Assembly (NCBI GenBank): GCA_019054805.1
Contig: JAHQIY010000034.1
Location: 1-64,000, forward strand
Reading direction: 5' to 3'
Source: Brachionus manjavacas
Taxonomy: Eukaryota > Rotifera > Eurotatoria > Ploima > Brachionidae
DNA: 64,000 nt
Positions 38,018-50,825 of this stretch are shown piece after piece (positions within the stretch are counted from its first letter, which is position 1; each line of letters starts with the position of its first letter). A program made the position numbers and the translations under genes. The notes beneath the pieces were generated by a model. That model saw only the letters and a program-made list of their open reading frames with translations. It did no database searches and was not told where the DNA came from.

Positions 38018-40481
38018 AATTCCATAAGACGATAAAATCGACGTGATGAATTTGTGAAATATCTAATACATTTTTAGCACAAAACCAATTCTTTCGTTCA
38101 TTTAATGCAGATTAAAGATGTATTTGAGTTTTTATCTTATTCATATTAAATTAAGGGAGTGTAGAATTTCCAGAAAGTTATTTCAATATTGATGTCATTC
38201 ACGATTTATCCTGATAAAAATCAATTAGTTTCGCATCATTTAGCAACGTGAACTGCTTAATTAGAAATTCATTTAATAAAAAATGATTTTCCCTACCAGA
38301 TATTTTGAATCTCGTGCAGGAGAAATTCCGTGAATGTTTCAAACAAATAAGATCATAATCTCACAACGGCAACTGACCTGACATATTAATGGAAATTGTG
38401 CGTAAGTGGCGAGGAATTAGTCGATAATTAACTGTTTACATTTTAGCAACTGTTAAATTTGTTCTATAAAATTTTTTGTCACTAAATGGACATTAAATAA
38501 CACATGTTCGTCAACAAGATCAGCATAATGCAAAATGAGATCAATATTTGATTCTCTTTTAAAATATTAATTCTTTCTTTGACAATAAATATTGACCGTT
38601 TATTTATGAAAACTTCAATCATATCAAAAAATATAGTTTCATGAGAATTTAGTAAACAATAAGAATACATAAATTTTTAAGCGATAATCTTGAAGCTTGA
38701 GTTCTAATTTAACTTTTTCCTAATCATCATAAAGAAAAGTACGGTTGTATCAGTTGCCGTACTTCAAGGAGTCATTTAAGAATGTTTCCTGATATTTAGG
38801 GTCATTATTTGAAGTCCAAAGGTTTCAAAGAATCAAGCTCGAAGCACGAACAAAGTAAGTAAGCAAAAACTTTCTAGAGCTATCTAATTCGACCGATATC
38901 TAAAATTCAAGTACAAATAGACAAAAAGCTATGTCTTGTCTATCCGGTAATTTTAAATATGGTGACTCTACTCTTTGAAAATTTGGGTACCTTAATGTTA
39001 TTCATAGTCAAATAATTTTTCTTCGTGTGGTCATGCAAGTTTGTACTTCCTTTTGAATATGCATGTTCAAAATCAGCTGGATTTTGTATATTTAGTGCTG
39101 AAAATAAAAATCTTCACTAATTTTCAAAATTTTTTTAAGTCTGATAATTTTTTTGTTAAATTTTATAGTTTATAGGATATTGTTAGTTAATTATTGAAGG
39201 TTTTCTAAAATGTTCAAAAAACTAAATGTCCTAAAAGAAATATTTCAAAAATGATAGAAGAAGATAAATCAATTAAAAATTAAAGAGCCTTTCTCAAGTG
39301 TCTCTGAATTTATTAAAAGGCCTGAAAAACATTTTTAAGTTAGGTTCGAAAATTGGATTTGGATTCCTAATTATGCTTGCTATCAAATATTATTTCGAAA
39401 TCCAAAATGCGCACTCAATTTAAAATTACATTTAAAGTATATTATTAATTTTGCTACACATTAGATTAGCTCTTAATATTTGAATTATTGAATCCATCTG
39501 TTATTTCTTTCGAATTATTTCTGTTAGGTGCATTATATTTTGGAACCTCTTATAAATCTGCATTAAAAAAACCATTACGGCAGATTCAACTGAACTAAAT
39601 AACGTAATTAAACAAATTTATTGAAACAATTTTTTTTTATTACGTTTTTAATCAAAAGCAACATATGCACATGTCAATACTCTCTATTTTGAAACTTGAT
39701 TCTAGTCCAATAATATCCTTACTTACATAGAACGCCATAAGTAATTATAATCAATATTAAAATTATTTAAAAAACAAAATATAATTTATGCAATATCCAG
39801 ATTTAATTCTCTAATGACTTTATTTAAAATTCGACTAAAAAATTCAAATATTTAAACATGATTGATAATTGAAGCATGTTTTTTTTTAAAGTATTGTTTT
39901 TTTTTCGCTAACTAAATGAATGGCAAATATTCGAATATTCAAGTATAAAATAAGCAGGACATTTGCTAATTTAGTGCTGAAAGCAGTCGAGATTAAATCT
40001 ATTAACTCGATATTTAAAGTTTTAAAAGCTTCATTACCAAAATTAATAGGGCGAATATTTAATAATCTTTGAACACACAAGTTATAAGAATTAGCTAGTT
40101 TTTAAAACGAACTTTTTTAAAGATATATTGATAACTTTAGACAGAAGTCAAAAATGCAAGATAAATGATTCGAAGAACATGAGCTCGACTGTGTGACATA
40201 AGTAAAATAAAAGTCTCAAATCATTCTTAAATTTAATCTGAAACTAAATTTTCATTCTTGGATGTTTTAAATCTTCAGTAGGACATATTCCATGAAAATT
40301 TCAACAAATAAGATCATCATTAAATTATCAAGAACTTAAAAATTATCAAAAACTTAACCATTATACCATTTATTTCAATATTTCATCAATTTTTTACATT
40401 ATTTAGTTGTTAATATATTTTAGATCTTAATCTCAAACGAAATCTTAGTCTTTGGCTAATAAATATCAATGCTATTGAATT
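38018..40481 (-). repeat. Satellite unit M5 (2.46 kb type)
   Basis: Complete unit of 2,464 bp, closest to M4 and M6. From here outward to M7 the reading in the 62-codon frame changes from ttttaaaatataaattc to forms ending in attaattc. No gene is supported. Confidence 0.98.
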
Positions 40482-42943
40482 AATTCCATAAGACGATAAA
40501 ATCGACGTGATGAATTTGTGAAATATCTAATACATTTTTAGCACAAAACCAATTCTTTCGTTCATTTAATGCAGATTAAAGATGTATTTGAGTTTTTATC
40601 TTATTCATATTAAATTAAGGGAGTGTAGAATTTCCAGAAAGTTATTTCAATATTGATGTCATTCACGATTTATCCTGATAAAAATCAATTAGTTTCGCAT
40701 CATTTAGCAACGTGAACTGCTTAATTAGAAATTCATTTAATAAAAAATGATTTTCCCTACCAGATATTTTGAATCTCGTGCAGGAGAAATTCCGTGAATG
40801 TTTCAAACAAATAAGATCATAATCTCACAACGGCAACTGACCTGACATATTAATGGAAATTGTGCGTAAGTGGCGAGGAATTAGTCGATAATTAACTGTT
40901 TACATTTTAGCAACTGTTAAATTTGTTCTATAAAATTTTTTGTCACTAAATGGACATTAAATAACACATGTTCGTCAACAAGATCAGCATAATGCAAAAT
41001 GAGATCAATATTTGATTCTCTTTTAAAATATTAATTCTTTCTTTGACAATAAATATTGACCGTTTATTTATGAAAACTTCAATCATATCAAAAAATATAG
41101 TTTCATGAGAATTTAGTAAACAATAAGAATACATAAATTTTTAAGCGATAATCTTGAAGCTTGAGTTCTAATATAACTTTTTCCTAATCATCATAAAGAA
41201 AAGTACGGTTGTATCAGTTGCCGTACTTCAAGGAGTCATTTAAGAATGTTTCCTGATATTTAGGGTCATTATTTGAAGTCCAAAGGTTTCAAAGAATCAA
41301 GCTCGAAGCACGAACAAAGTAAGTAAGCAAAAAACTTTCTATAGCTATCTAATTCGACCGATATCTAAAATTCAAGTACAAATAGACAAAAAGCTATGTC
41401 TTGTCTATCCGGTAATTTTAAATATGGTGACTCTACTCTTTGAAAATTTGGGTACCTTAATGTTATTCATAGTCAAATAATTTTTCTTCGTGTGGTCATG
41501 CAAGTTTGTACTTCCTTTTGAATATGCATGTTCAAAATCAGCTGGATTTTGTATATTTAGTGCTGAAAATAAAAATCTTCACTAATTTTCAAAATTTTTT
41601 TAAGTCTGATAATTTTTTTGTTAAATTTTATAGTTTATAGGATATTGTTAGTTAATTATTGAAGGTTTTCTAAAATGTTCAAAAACTAAATGTCCTAAAA
41701 GAAATATTTCAAAAATGATAGAAGAAGATAAATCAATTAAAAATTAAAGAGCCTTTCTCAAGTGTCTCTGAATTTATTAAAAGGCCTGAAAAACATTTTT
41801 AAGTTAGGTTCGAAAATTGGATTTGGATTCCTAATTATGCTTGCTATCAAATATTATTTCGAAATCCAAAATGCGCACTCAATTTAAAATTACATTTAAA
41901 GTATATTATTAATTTTGCTACACATTAGATTAGCTCTTAATATTTGAATTATTGAATCCATCTGTTATTTCTTTCGAATTATTTCTGTTAGGTGCATTAT
42001 ATTTTGGAACCTCTTATAAATCTGCATTAAAAAAAAACCATTACGGCAGATTCAACTGAACTAAATAACGTAATTAAACAAATTTATTGAAACAATTTTT
42101 TTTATTACGTTTTTAATCAAAAGCAACATATGCACATGTCAATACTCTCTATTTTGAAACTTGATTCTAGTCCAATAATATCCTTACTTACATAGAACGC
42201 CATAAGTAATTATAATCAATATTAAAATTATTTAAAAAAACAAAATATAATTTATGCAATATCCAGATTTAATTCTCTAATGACTTTATTTAAAATTCGA
42301 CTAAAAAATTCAAATATTTAAACATGATTGATAATTGAAGCATGTTTTTTTAAAGTATTGTTTTTTTTCGCTAACTAAATGAATGGCAAATATTCGAATA
42401 TTCAAGTATAAAATAAGCAGGACATTTGCTAATTTAGTGCTGAAAGCAGTCGAGATTAAATCTATTAACTCGATATTTAAAGTTTTAAAAGCTTCATTAC
42501 CAAAATTAATAGGGCGAATATTTAATAATCTTTGAACACACAAGTTTTAAGAATTAGCTAGTTTTTAAAACGAACTTTTTAAAGATATATTGATAACTTT
42601 AGACAGAAGTCAAAAATGCAAGATAAATGATTCGAAGAACATGAGCTCGACTGTGTGACATAAGTAAAATAAAAGTCTCAAATCATTCTTAAATTTAATC
42701 TGAAACTAAATTTTCATTCTTGGATGTTTTAAATCTTCAGTAGGACATATTCCATGAAAATTTCAACAAATAAGATCATCATTAAATTATCAAGAACTTA
42801 AAAATTATCAAAAACTTAACCATTATACCATTTATTTCAATATTTCATCAATTTTTTACATTATTAAGTTGTTAATATATTTGAGATCTTAATCTCAAAC
42901 GAAATCTTAGTCTTTGGCTAATAAATATCAATGCTATTGAATT
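40482..42943 (-). repeat. Satellite unit M6 (2.46 kb type)
   Basis: Complete unit of 2,462 bp, nearly identical to M5 and M7. No private feature of note and no gene. Confidence 0.98.
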
Positions 42944-45401
42944 AATTCCATAAGACGATAAAATCGACGTGATGAATTTGTGAAATATCTAATACATTTT
43001 TAGCACAAAACCAATTCTTTCGTTCATTTAATGCAGATTAAAGATGTATTTGAGTTTTTATCTTATTCATATTAAATTAAGGGAGTGTAGAATTTCCAGA
43101 AAGTTATTTCAATATTGATGTCATTCACGATTTATCCTGATAAAAATCAATTAGTTTCGCATCATTTAGCAACGTGAACTGCTTAATTAGAAATTCATTT
43201 AATAAAAAATGATTTTCCCTACCAGATATTTTGAATCTCGTGCAGGAGAAATTCCGTGAATGTTTCAAACAAATAAGATCATAATCTCACAACGGCAACT
43301 GACCTGACATATTAATGGAAATTGTGCGTAAGTGGCGAGGAATTAGTCGATAATTAACTGTTTACATTTTAGCAACTGTTAAATTTGTTCTATAAAATTT
43401 TTTGTCACTAAATGGACATTAAATAACACATGTTCGTCAACAAGATCAGCATAATGCAAAATGAGATCAATATTTGATTCTCTTTTAAATATTAATTCTT
43501 TCTTTGACAATAAATATTGACCGTTTATTTATGAAAACTTCAATCATATCAAAAAATATAGTTTCATGAGAATTTAGTAAACAATAAGAATACATAAATT
43601 TTTAAGCGATAATCTTGAAGCTTGAGTTCTAATTTAACTTTTTCCTAATCATCATAAAGAAAAGTACGGTTGTATCAGTTGCCGTACTTCAAGGAGTCAT
43701 TTAAGAATGTTTCCTGATATTTAGGGTCATTATTTGAAGTCCAAAGGTTTCAAAGAATCAAGCTCGAAGCACGAACAAAGTAAGTAAGCAAAAAACTTTC
43801 TATAGCTATCTAATTCGACCGATATCTAAAATTCAAGTACAAATAGACAAAAAGCTATGTCTTGTCTATCCGGTAATTTTAAATATGGTGACTCTACTCT
43901 TTGAAAATTTGGGTACCTTAATGTTATTCATAGTCAAATAATTTTTCTTCGTGTGGTCATGCAAGTTTGTACTTCCTTTTGAATATGCATGTTCAAAATC
44001 AGCTGGATTTTGTATATTTAGTGCTGAAAATAAAAATCTTCACTAATTTTCAAAATTTTTTTAAGTCTGATAATTTTTTTGTTAAATTTTATAGTTTATA
44101 GGATATTGTTAGTTAATTATTGAAGGTTTTCTAAAATGTTCAAAAACTAAATGTCCTAAAAGAAATATTTCAAAAATGATAGAAGAAGATAAATCAATTA
44201 AAAATTAAAGAGCCTTTCTCAAGTGTCTCTGAATTTATTAAAAGGCCTGAAAAACATTTTTAAGTTAGGTTCGAAAATTGGATTTGGATTCCTAATTATG
44301 CTTGCTATCAAATATTATTTCGAAATCCAAAATGCGCACTCAATTTAAAATTACATTTAAAGTATATTATTAATTTTGCTACACATTAGATTAGCTCTTA
44401 ATATTTGAATTATTGAATCCATCTGTTATTTCTTTCTAATTATTTCTGTTAGGTGCATTATATTTTGGAACCTCTTATAAATCTGCATTAAAAAAACCAT
44501 TACGGCAGATTCAACTGAACTAAATAACGTAATTAAACAAATTTATTGAAACAATTTTTTTTATTACGTTTTTAATCAAAAGCAACATATGCACATGTCA
44601 ATACTCTCTATTTTGAAACTTGATTCTAGTCCAATAATATCCTTACTTACATAGAACGCCATAAGTAATTATAATCAATATTAAAATTATTTAAAAAAAC
44701 AAAATATAATTTATGCAATATCCAGATTTAATTCTCTAATGACTTTATTTAAAATTCGACTAAAAAATTCAAATATTTAAACATGATTGATAATTGAAGC
44801 ATGTTTTTTTAAAGTATTGTTTTTTTCGCTAACTAAATGAATGGCAAATATTCGAATATTCAAGTATAAAATAAGCAGGACATTTGCTAATTTAGTGCTG
44901 AAAGCAGTCGAGATTAAATCTATTAACTCGATATTTAAAGTTTTAAAAGCTTCATTACCAAAATTAATAGGGCGAATATTTAATAATCTTTGAACACACA
45001 AGTTTTAAGAATTAGCTAGTTTTTAAAACGAACTTTTTAAAGATATATTGATAACTTTAGACAGAAGTCAAAAATGCAAGATAAATGATTCGAAGAACAT
45101 GAGCTCGACTGTGTGACATAAGTAAAATAAAAGTCTCAAATCATTCTTAAATTTAATCTGAAACTAAATTTTCATTCTTGGATGTTTTAAATCTTCAGTA
45201 GGACATATTCCATGAAAATTTCAACAAATAAGATCATCATTAAATTATCAAGAACTTAAAAATTATCAAAAACTTAACCATTATACCATTTATTTCAATA
45301 TTTCATCAATTTTTTACATTATTAAGTTGTTAATATATTTGAGATCTTAATCTCAAACGAAATCTTAGTCTTTGGCTAATAAATATCAATGCTATTGAAT
45401 T
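42944..45401 (-). repeat. Satellite unit M7 (2.46 kb type)
   Basis: Complete unit of 2,458 bp, the shortest full unit of the right arm. It carries tctttctaatt near 44431 where neighbours have tctttcgaatt; the same change, read on the other strand, occurs in P3, P6 and P9, so variants are shared across arms. No gene is supported. Confidence 0.98.
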
Positions 45402-47865
45402 AATTCCATAAGACGATAAAATCGACGTGATGAATTTGTGAAATATCTAATACATTTTTAGCACAAAACCAATTCTTTCGTTCATTTAATGCAGATTAAA
45501 GATGTATTTGAGTTTTTATCTTATTCATATTAAATTAAGGGAGTGTAGAATTTCCAGAAAGTTATTTCAATATTGATGTCATTCACGATTTATCCTGATA
45601 AAAATCAATTAGTTTCGCATCATTTAGCAACGTGAACTGCTTAATTAGAAATTCATTTAATAAAAAATGATTTTCCCTACCAGATATTTTGAATCTCGTG
45701 CAGGAGAAATTCCGTGAATGTTTCAAACAAATAAGATCATAATCTCACAACGGCAACTGACCTGACATATTAATGGAAATTGTGCGTAAGTGGCGAGGAA
45801 TTAGTCGATAATTAACTGTTTACATTTTAGCAACTGTTAAATTTGTTCTATAAAATTTTTTGTCACTAAATGGACATTAAATAACACATGTTCGTCAACA
45901 AGATCAGCATAATGCAAAATGAGATCAATATTTGATTCTCTTTTTAAATATTAATTCTTTCTTTGACAATAAATATTGACCGTTTATTTATGAAAACTTC
46001 AATCATATCAAAAAATATAGTTTCATGAGAATTTAGTAAACAATAAGAATACATAAATTTTTAAGCGATAATCTTGAAGCTTGAGTTCTAATTAAACTTT
46101 TTGCTAATCATCATAAAGAAAAGTACGGTTGTATCAGTTGCCGTACTTCAAGGAGTCATTTAAGAATGTTTCCTGATATTTAGGGTCATTATTTGAAGTC
46201 CAAAGGTTTCAAAGAATCAAGCTCGAAGCACGAACAAAGTAAGTAAGCAAAAAAACTTTCTATAGCTATCTAATTCGACCGATATCTAAAATTCAAGTAC
46301 AAATAGACAAAAAGCTATGTCTTGTCTATCCGGTAATTTTAAATATGGTGACTCTACTCTTTGAAAATTTGGGTACCTTAATGTTATTCATAGTCAAATA
46401 GTTTTTCTTCGTGTGGTCATGCAAGTTTGTACTTCCTTTTGAATATGCATGTTCAAAATCAGCTGGATTTTGTATATTTAGTGCTGAAAATAAAAATCTT
46501 CACTAATTTTCAAAATTTTTTTAAGTCTGATAATTTTTTTGTTAAATTTTATAGTTTATAGGATATTGTTAGTTAATTATTGAAGGTTTTCTAAAATGTT
46601 CAAAAAACTAAATGTCCTAAAAGAAATATTTCAAAAATGATAGAAGAAGATAAATCAATTAAAAATTAAAGAGCCTTTCTCAAGTGTCTCTGAATTTATT
46701 AAAAGGCCTGAAAAACATTTTTAAGTTAGGTTCGAAAATTGGATTTGGATTCCTAATTATGCTTGCTATCAAATATTATTTCGAAATCCAAAATGCGCAC
46801 TCAATTTAAAATTACATTTAAAGTATATTATTAATTTTGCTACACATTAGATTAGCTCTTAATATTTGAATTATTGAATCCATCTGTTATTTCTTTCGAA
46901 TTATTTCTGTTAGGTGCATTATATTTTGGAACCTCTTATAAATCTGCATTAAAAAAACCATTACGGCAGATTCAACTGAACTAAATAACGTAATTAAACA
47001 AATTTATTGAAACAATTTTTTTTTATTACGTTTTTAATCAAAAGCAACATATGCACATGTCAATACTCTCTATTTTGAAACTTGATTCTAGTCCAATAAT
47101 ATCCTTACTTACATAGAACGCCATAAGTAATTATAATCAATATTAAAATTATTTAAAAAAACAAAATATAATTTATGCAATATCCAGATTTAATTCTCTA
47201 ATGACTTTATTTAAAATTCGACTAAAAAATTCAAATATTTAAACATGATTGATAATTGAAGCATGTTTTTTTAAAGTATTGTTTTTTTTCGCTAACTAAA
47301 TGAATGGCAAATATTCGAATATTCAAGTATAAAATAAGCAGGACATTTGCTAATTTAGTGCTGAAAGCAGTCGAGATTAAATCTATTAACTCGATATTTA
47401 AAGTTTTAAAAGCTTCATTACCAAAATTAATAGGGCGAATATTTAATAATCTTTGAACACACAAGTTATAAGAATTAGCTAGTTTTTAAAACGAACTTTT
47501 TTAAAGATATATTGATAACTTTAGACAGAAGTCAAAAATGCAAGATAAATGATTCGAAGAACATGAGCTCGACTGTGTGACATAAGTAAAATAAAAGTCT
47601 CAAATCATTCTTAAATTTAATCTGAAACTAAATTTTCATTCTTGGATGTTTTAAATCTTCAGTAGGACATATTCCATGAAAATTTCAACAAATAAGATCA
47701 TCATTAAATTATCAAGAACTTAAAAATTATCAAAAACTTAACCATTATACCATTTATTTCAATATTTCATCATTTTTTTACATTATTAAGTTGTTAATAT
47801 ATTTTAGATCTTAATCTCAAACGAAATCTTAGTCTTTGGCTAATAAATATCAATGCTATTGAATT
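45402..47865 (-). repeat. Satellite unit M8 (2.46 kb type)
   Basis: Complete unit of 2,464 bp. Near 45943 it reads ctttttaaatattaattc, the same stop-containing allele of the 62-codon frame that all plus-arm units carry. No gene is supported. Confidence 0.98.
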
Positions 47866-50825
47866 AAATCCTTAAGACGATAAAATCGACGTGATGAATT
47901 TGTGAAATATCTAATACATTTTTAGCACAAAACCAATTCTTTCGTTCATTTAATGCAGATTAAAGATGTATTTGAGTTTTTATCTTATTCATATTAAATT
48001 AAGGGAGTGTAGAATTTCCAGAAAGTTATTTCAATATTGATGTCATTCACGATTTATCCTGATAAAAATCAATTAGTTTCGCATCATTTAGCAACGTGAA
48101 CTGCTTAATTAGAAATTCATTTAATAAAAAATGATTTTCCCTACCAGATATTTTGAATCTCGTGCAGGAGAAATTCCGTGAATGTTTCAAACAAATAAGA
48201 TCATAATCTCACAACGGCAACTGACCTGACATATTAATGGAAATTGTGCGTAAGTGGCGAGGAATTAGTCGATAATTAACTGTTTACATTTTAGCAACTG
48301 TTAAATTTGTTCTATAAAATTTTTTGTCACTAAATGGACATTAAATAACACATGTTCGTCAACAAGATCAGCATAATGCAAAATGAGATCAATATTTGAT
48401 TCTCTTTTTAAATATTAATTCTTTCTTTGACAATAAATATTGACCGTTTATTTATGAAAACTTCAATCATATCAAAAAATATAGTTTCATGAGAATTTAG
48501 TAAACAATAAGAATACATAAATTTTTAAGCGATAATCTTGAAGCTTGAGTTCTAATATAACTTTTTCCTAATCATCATAAAGAAAAGTACGGTTGTATCA
48601 GTTGCCGTACTTCAAGGAGTCATTTAAGAATGTTTCCTGATATTTAGGGTCATTATTTGAAGTCCAAAGGTTTCAAAGAATCAAGCTCGAAGCACGAACA
48701 AAGTAAGTAAGCAAAAAACTTTCTATAGCTATCTAATTCGACCGATATCTAAAATTCAAGTACAAATAGACAAAAAGCTATGTCTTGTCTATCCGGTAAT
48801 TTTAAATATGGTGACTCTACTCTTTGAAAATTTGGGTACCTTAATGTTATTCATAGTCAAATAGTTTTTCTTCGTGTGGTCATGCAAGTTTGTACTTCCT
48901 TTTGAATATGCATGTTCAAAATCAGCTGGATTTTGTATATTTAGTGCTGAAAATAAAAATCTTCACTAATTTTCAAAATTTTTTAAGTCTGATAATTTTT
49001 TTGTTAAATTTTATAGTTTATAGGATATTGTTAGTTAATTATTGAAGATTTTCTAAAATGTTCAAAAACTAAATGTCCTAAAAGAAATATTTCAAAAATG
49101 ATAGAAGAAGATAAATCAATTAAAAATTAAAGAGCCTTTCTCAAGTGTCTCTGAATTTATTAAAAGGCCTGAAAAACATTTTTAAGTTAGGTTCGAAAAT
49201 TGGATTTGGATTCCTAATTATGCTTGCTATCAAATATTATTTCGAAATCCAAAATGCGCACTCAATTTAAAATTACATTTAAAGTATATTATTAATTTTG
49301 CTACACATTAGATTAGCTCTTAATATTTGAATTATTGAATCCATCTGTTATTTCTTTCGAATTATTTCTGTTAGGTGCATTATATTTTGGAACCTCTTAT
49401 AAATCTGCATTAAAAAAAACCATTACGGCAGATTCAACTGAACTAAATAACGTAATTAAACTAATTTATTGAAACAATTTTTTTTTTTTACGTTATTAAT
49501 CAAAAGCAACATATGCACATTTCAATACTCTCTATTTTGAAACTTGATTCTAGTCCAATAATATCCTTACTTACATAGAACGCCATAAGTAATTATAATC
49601 AATATTAAAATTATTTAAAAAACAAAATATAATTTATGCAATATCCAGATTTAATTCTCTAATGACTTTATTTAAAATTCGACTAAAAAATTCAAATATT
49701 TAAACATGATTGATAATTGAAGCATGTTTTTTTTTAAAGTATTGTTTTTTTTTCGCTAACTAAATGAATGGCAAATATTCGAATATTCAAGTATAAAATA
49801 AGCAGGACATTTGCTAATTTAGTGCTGAAAGCAGTCGAGATTAAATCTATTAACTCGATATTTAAAGTTTTAAAAGCTTCATTACCAAAATTAAAAGGGC
49901 GAATATTTAATAATCTTTGAACACACAAGTTTTAAGAATTAGCTAGTTTTTAAAACGAACTTTTTGAAAGATATATTGATAACTTTAGACAGAAGTCAAT
50001 AAAATGCAAGATAAATGATTCGAAGAACATGAGCTCGACTGTGTGACATAAGTAAAATAAAAGTCTCAAATCATTCTTACAATCGTAAATGTTTTAAAAT
50101 CTAATTATGTGTTGCAAAGATAAGAGCTTATTATCAATTATAACTCCAAGAAGCTTAAAACTCCTAAGTTTAACAACGATTTTTTTTCAATCATTCGGTC
50201 CTTAAGATTGAAAATTTAAATTAACAAGCTTTAATTGTTCGTATTTTATACGTTCTATCCTTTATACAATAAAAAAATGACACAAGAACCGATTATATTT
50301 AAATTTGAGATTTCAAAGAGAAGCTTTTCTTATCATGTATTTTCGTAAACTCGAATCTAAAATTATTCGCTTTCATAATTTTTTCTAAGTTTAAAAAACT
50401 GAAATTAAATATAGCCTTTTCAATTAAAATTCGACGATAAAAATTAAAATCTTGTCGAAGTCATTAATTTGTTAAATATTTTACACATATTTAACTTATT
50501 ACTAATAACTTCACATTATTTTAATACAGATAAATGGTGTATTTGCATCATTTAACAGCTTTAAATGCTTCTAAAATTAATCTGAAACTAAATTTTCATT
50601 CTTGGATGTTTTAAATCTTCAGTAGGACATATTCCATGAAAATTTCAACAAATAAGATCATCATTAAATTATCAAGAACTTAAAAATTATCAAAAACTTA
50701 ACCATTATACCATTTATTTCAATATTTCATCAATTTTTTACATTATTAAGTTGTTAATATATTTGAGATCTTAATCTCAAACGAAATCTTAGTCTTTGGC
50801 TAATAAATATCAATGCTATTGAATT
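47866..50825 (-). repeat. Satellite unit M9 (2.96 kb, with segment I)
   Basis: Unit of 2,960 bp: an ordinary 2.46 kb unit interrupted at 50080-50575 by segment I. Apart from the insert it matches M8. No intact gene is present. Confidence 0.96.
50080..50575 (-). mobile_element. Segment I, copy 1: insert with decayed LINE reverse transcriptase
   Basis: Insert of about 496 bp between catttctta-like flank cattctta and aattaatctgaaac. On the minus strand a single frame reads KLLFEISNLNIIGSCVIFLLYKG, interrupted by a stop, then NV, stop, NTNN, stop, SLLI, stop, IFNLKDRMIEKK. KLLFEIS lies at 50326-50306 and DRMIEKK near 50200-50180. LINE reverse transcriptases have in this order L-F-N-x-S-L, V-I-P-L-Y-K-x-G, N-N-Y-R-P-I-S-L-L and S-K-I-F-E-R-x-I, so four blocks fall in place in one frame. 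Four stops make it non-functional. The ends show no clean target duplication, so insertion here and deletion from other units are both possible. Family assignment is from memory. Confidence 0.55.

Noticed and set aside
50080-50575. Recent transposon insertion with target-site duplication
   Set aside because: The flanks show no clean direct duplication and no terminal inverted repeats; the three copies share one position and so derive from one event.
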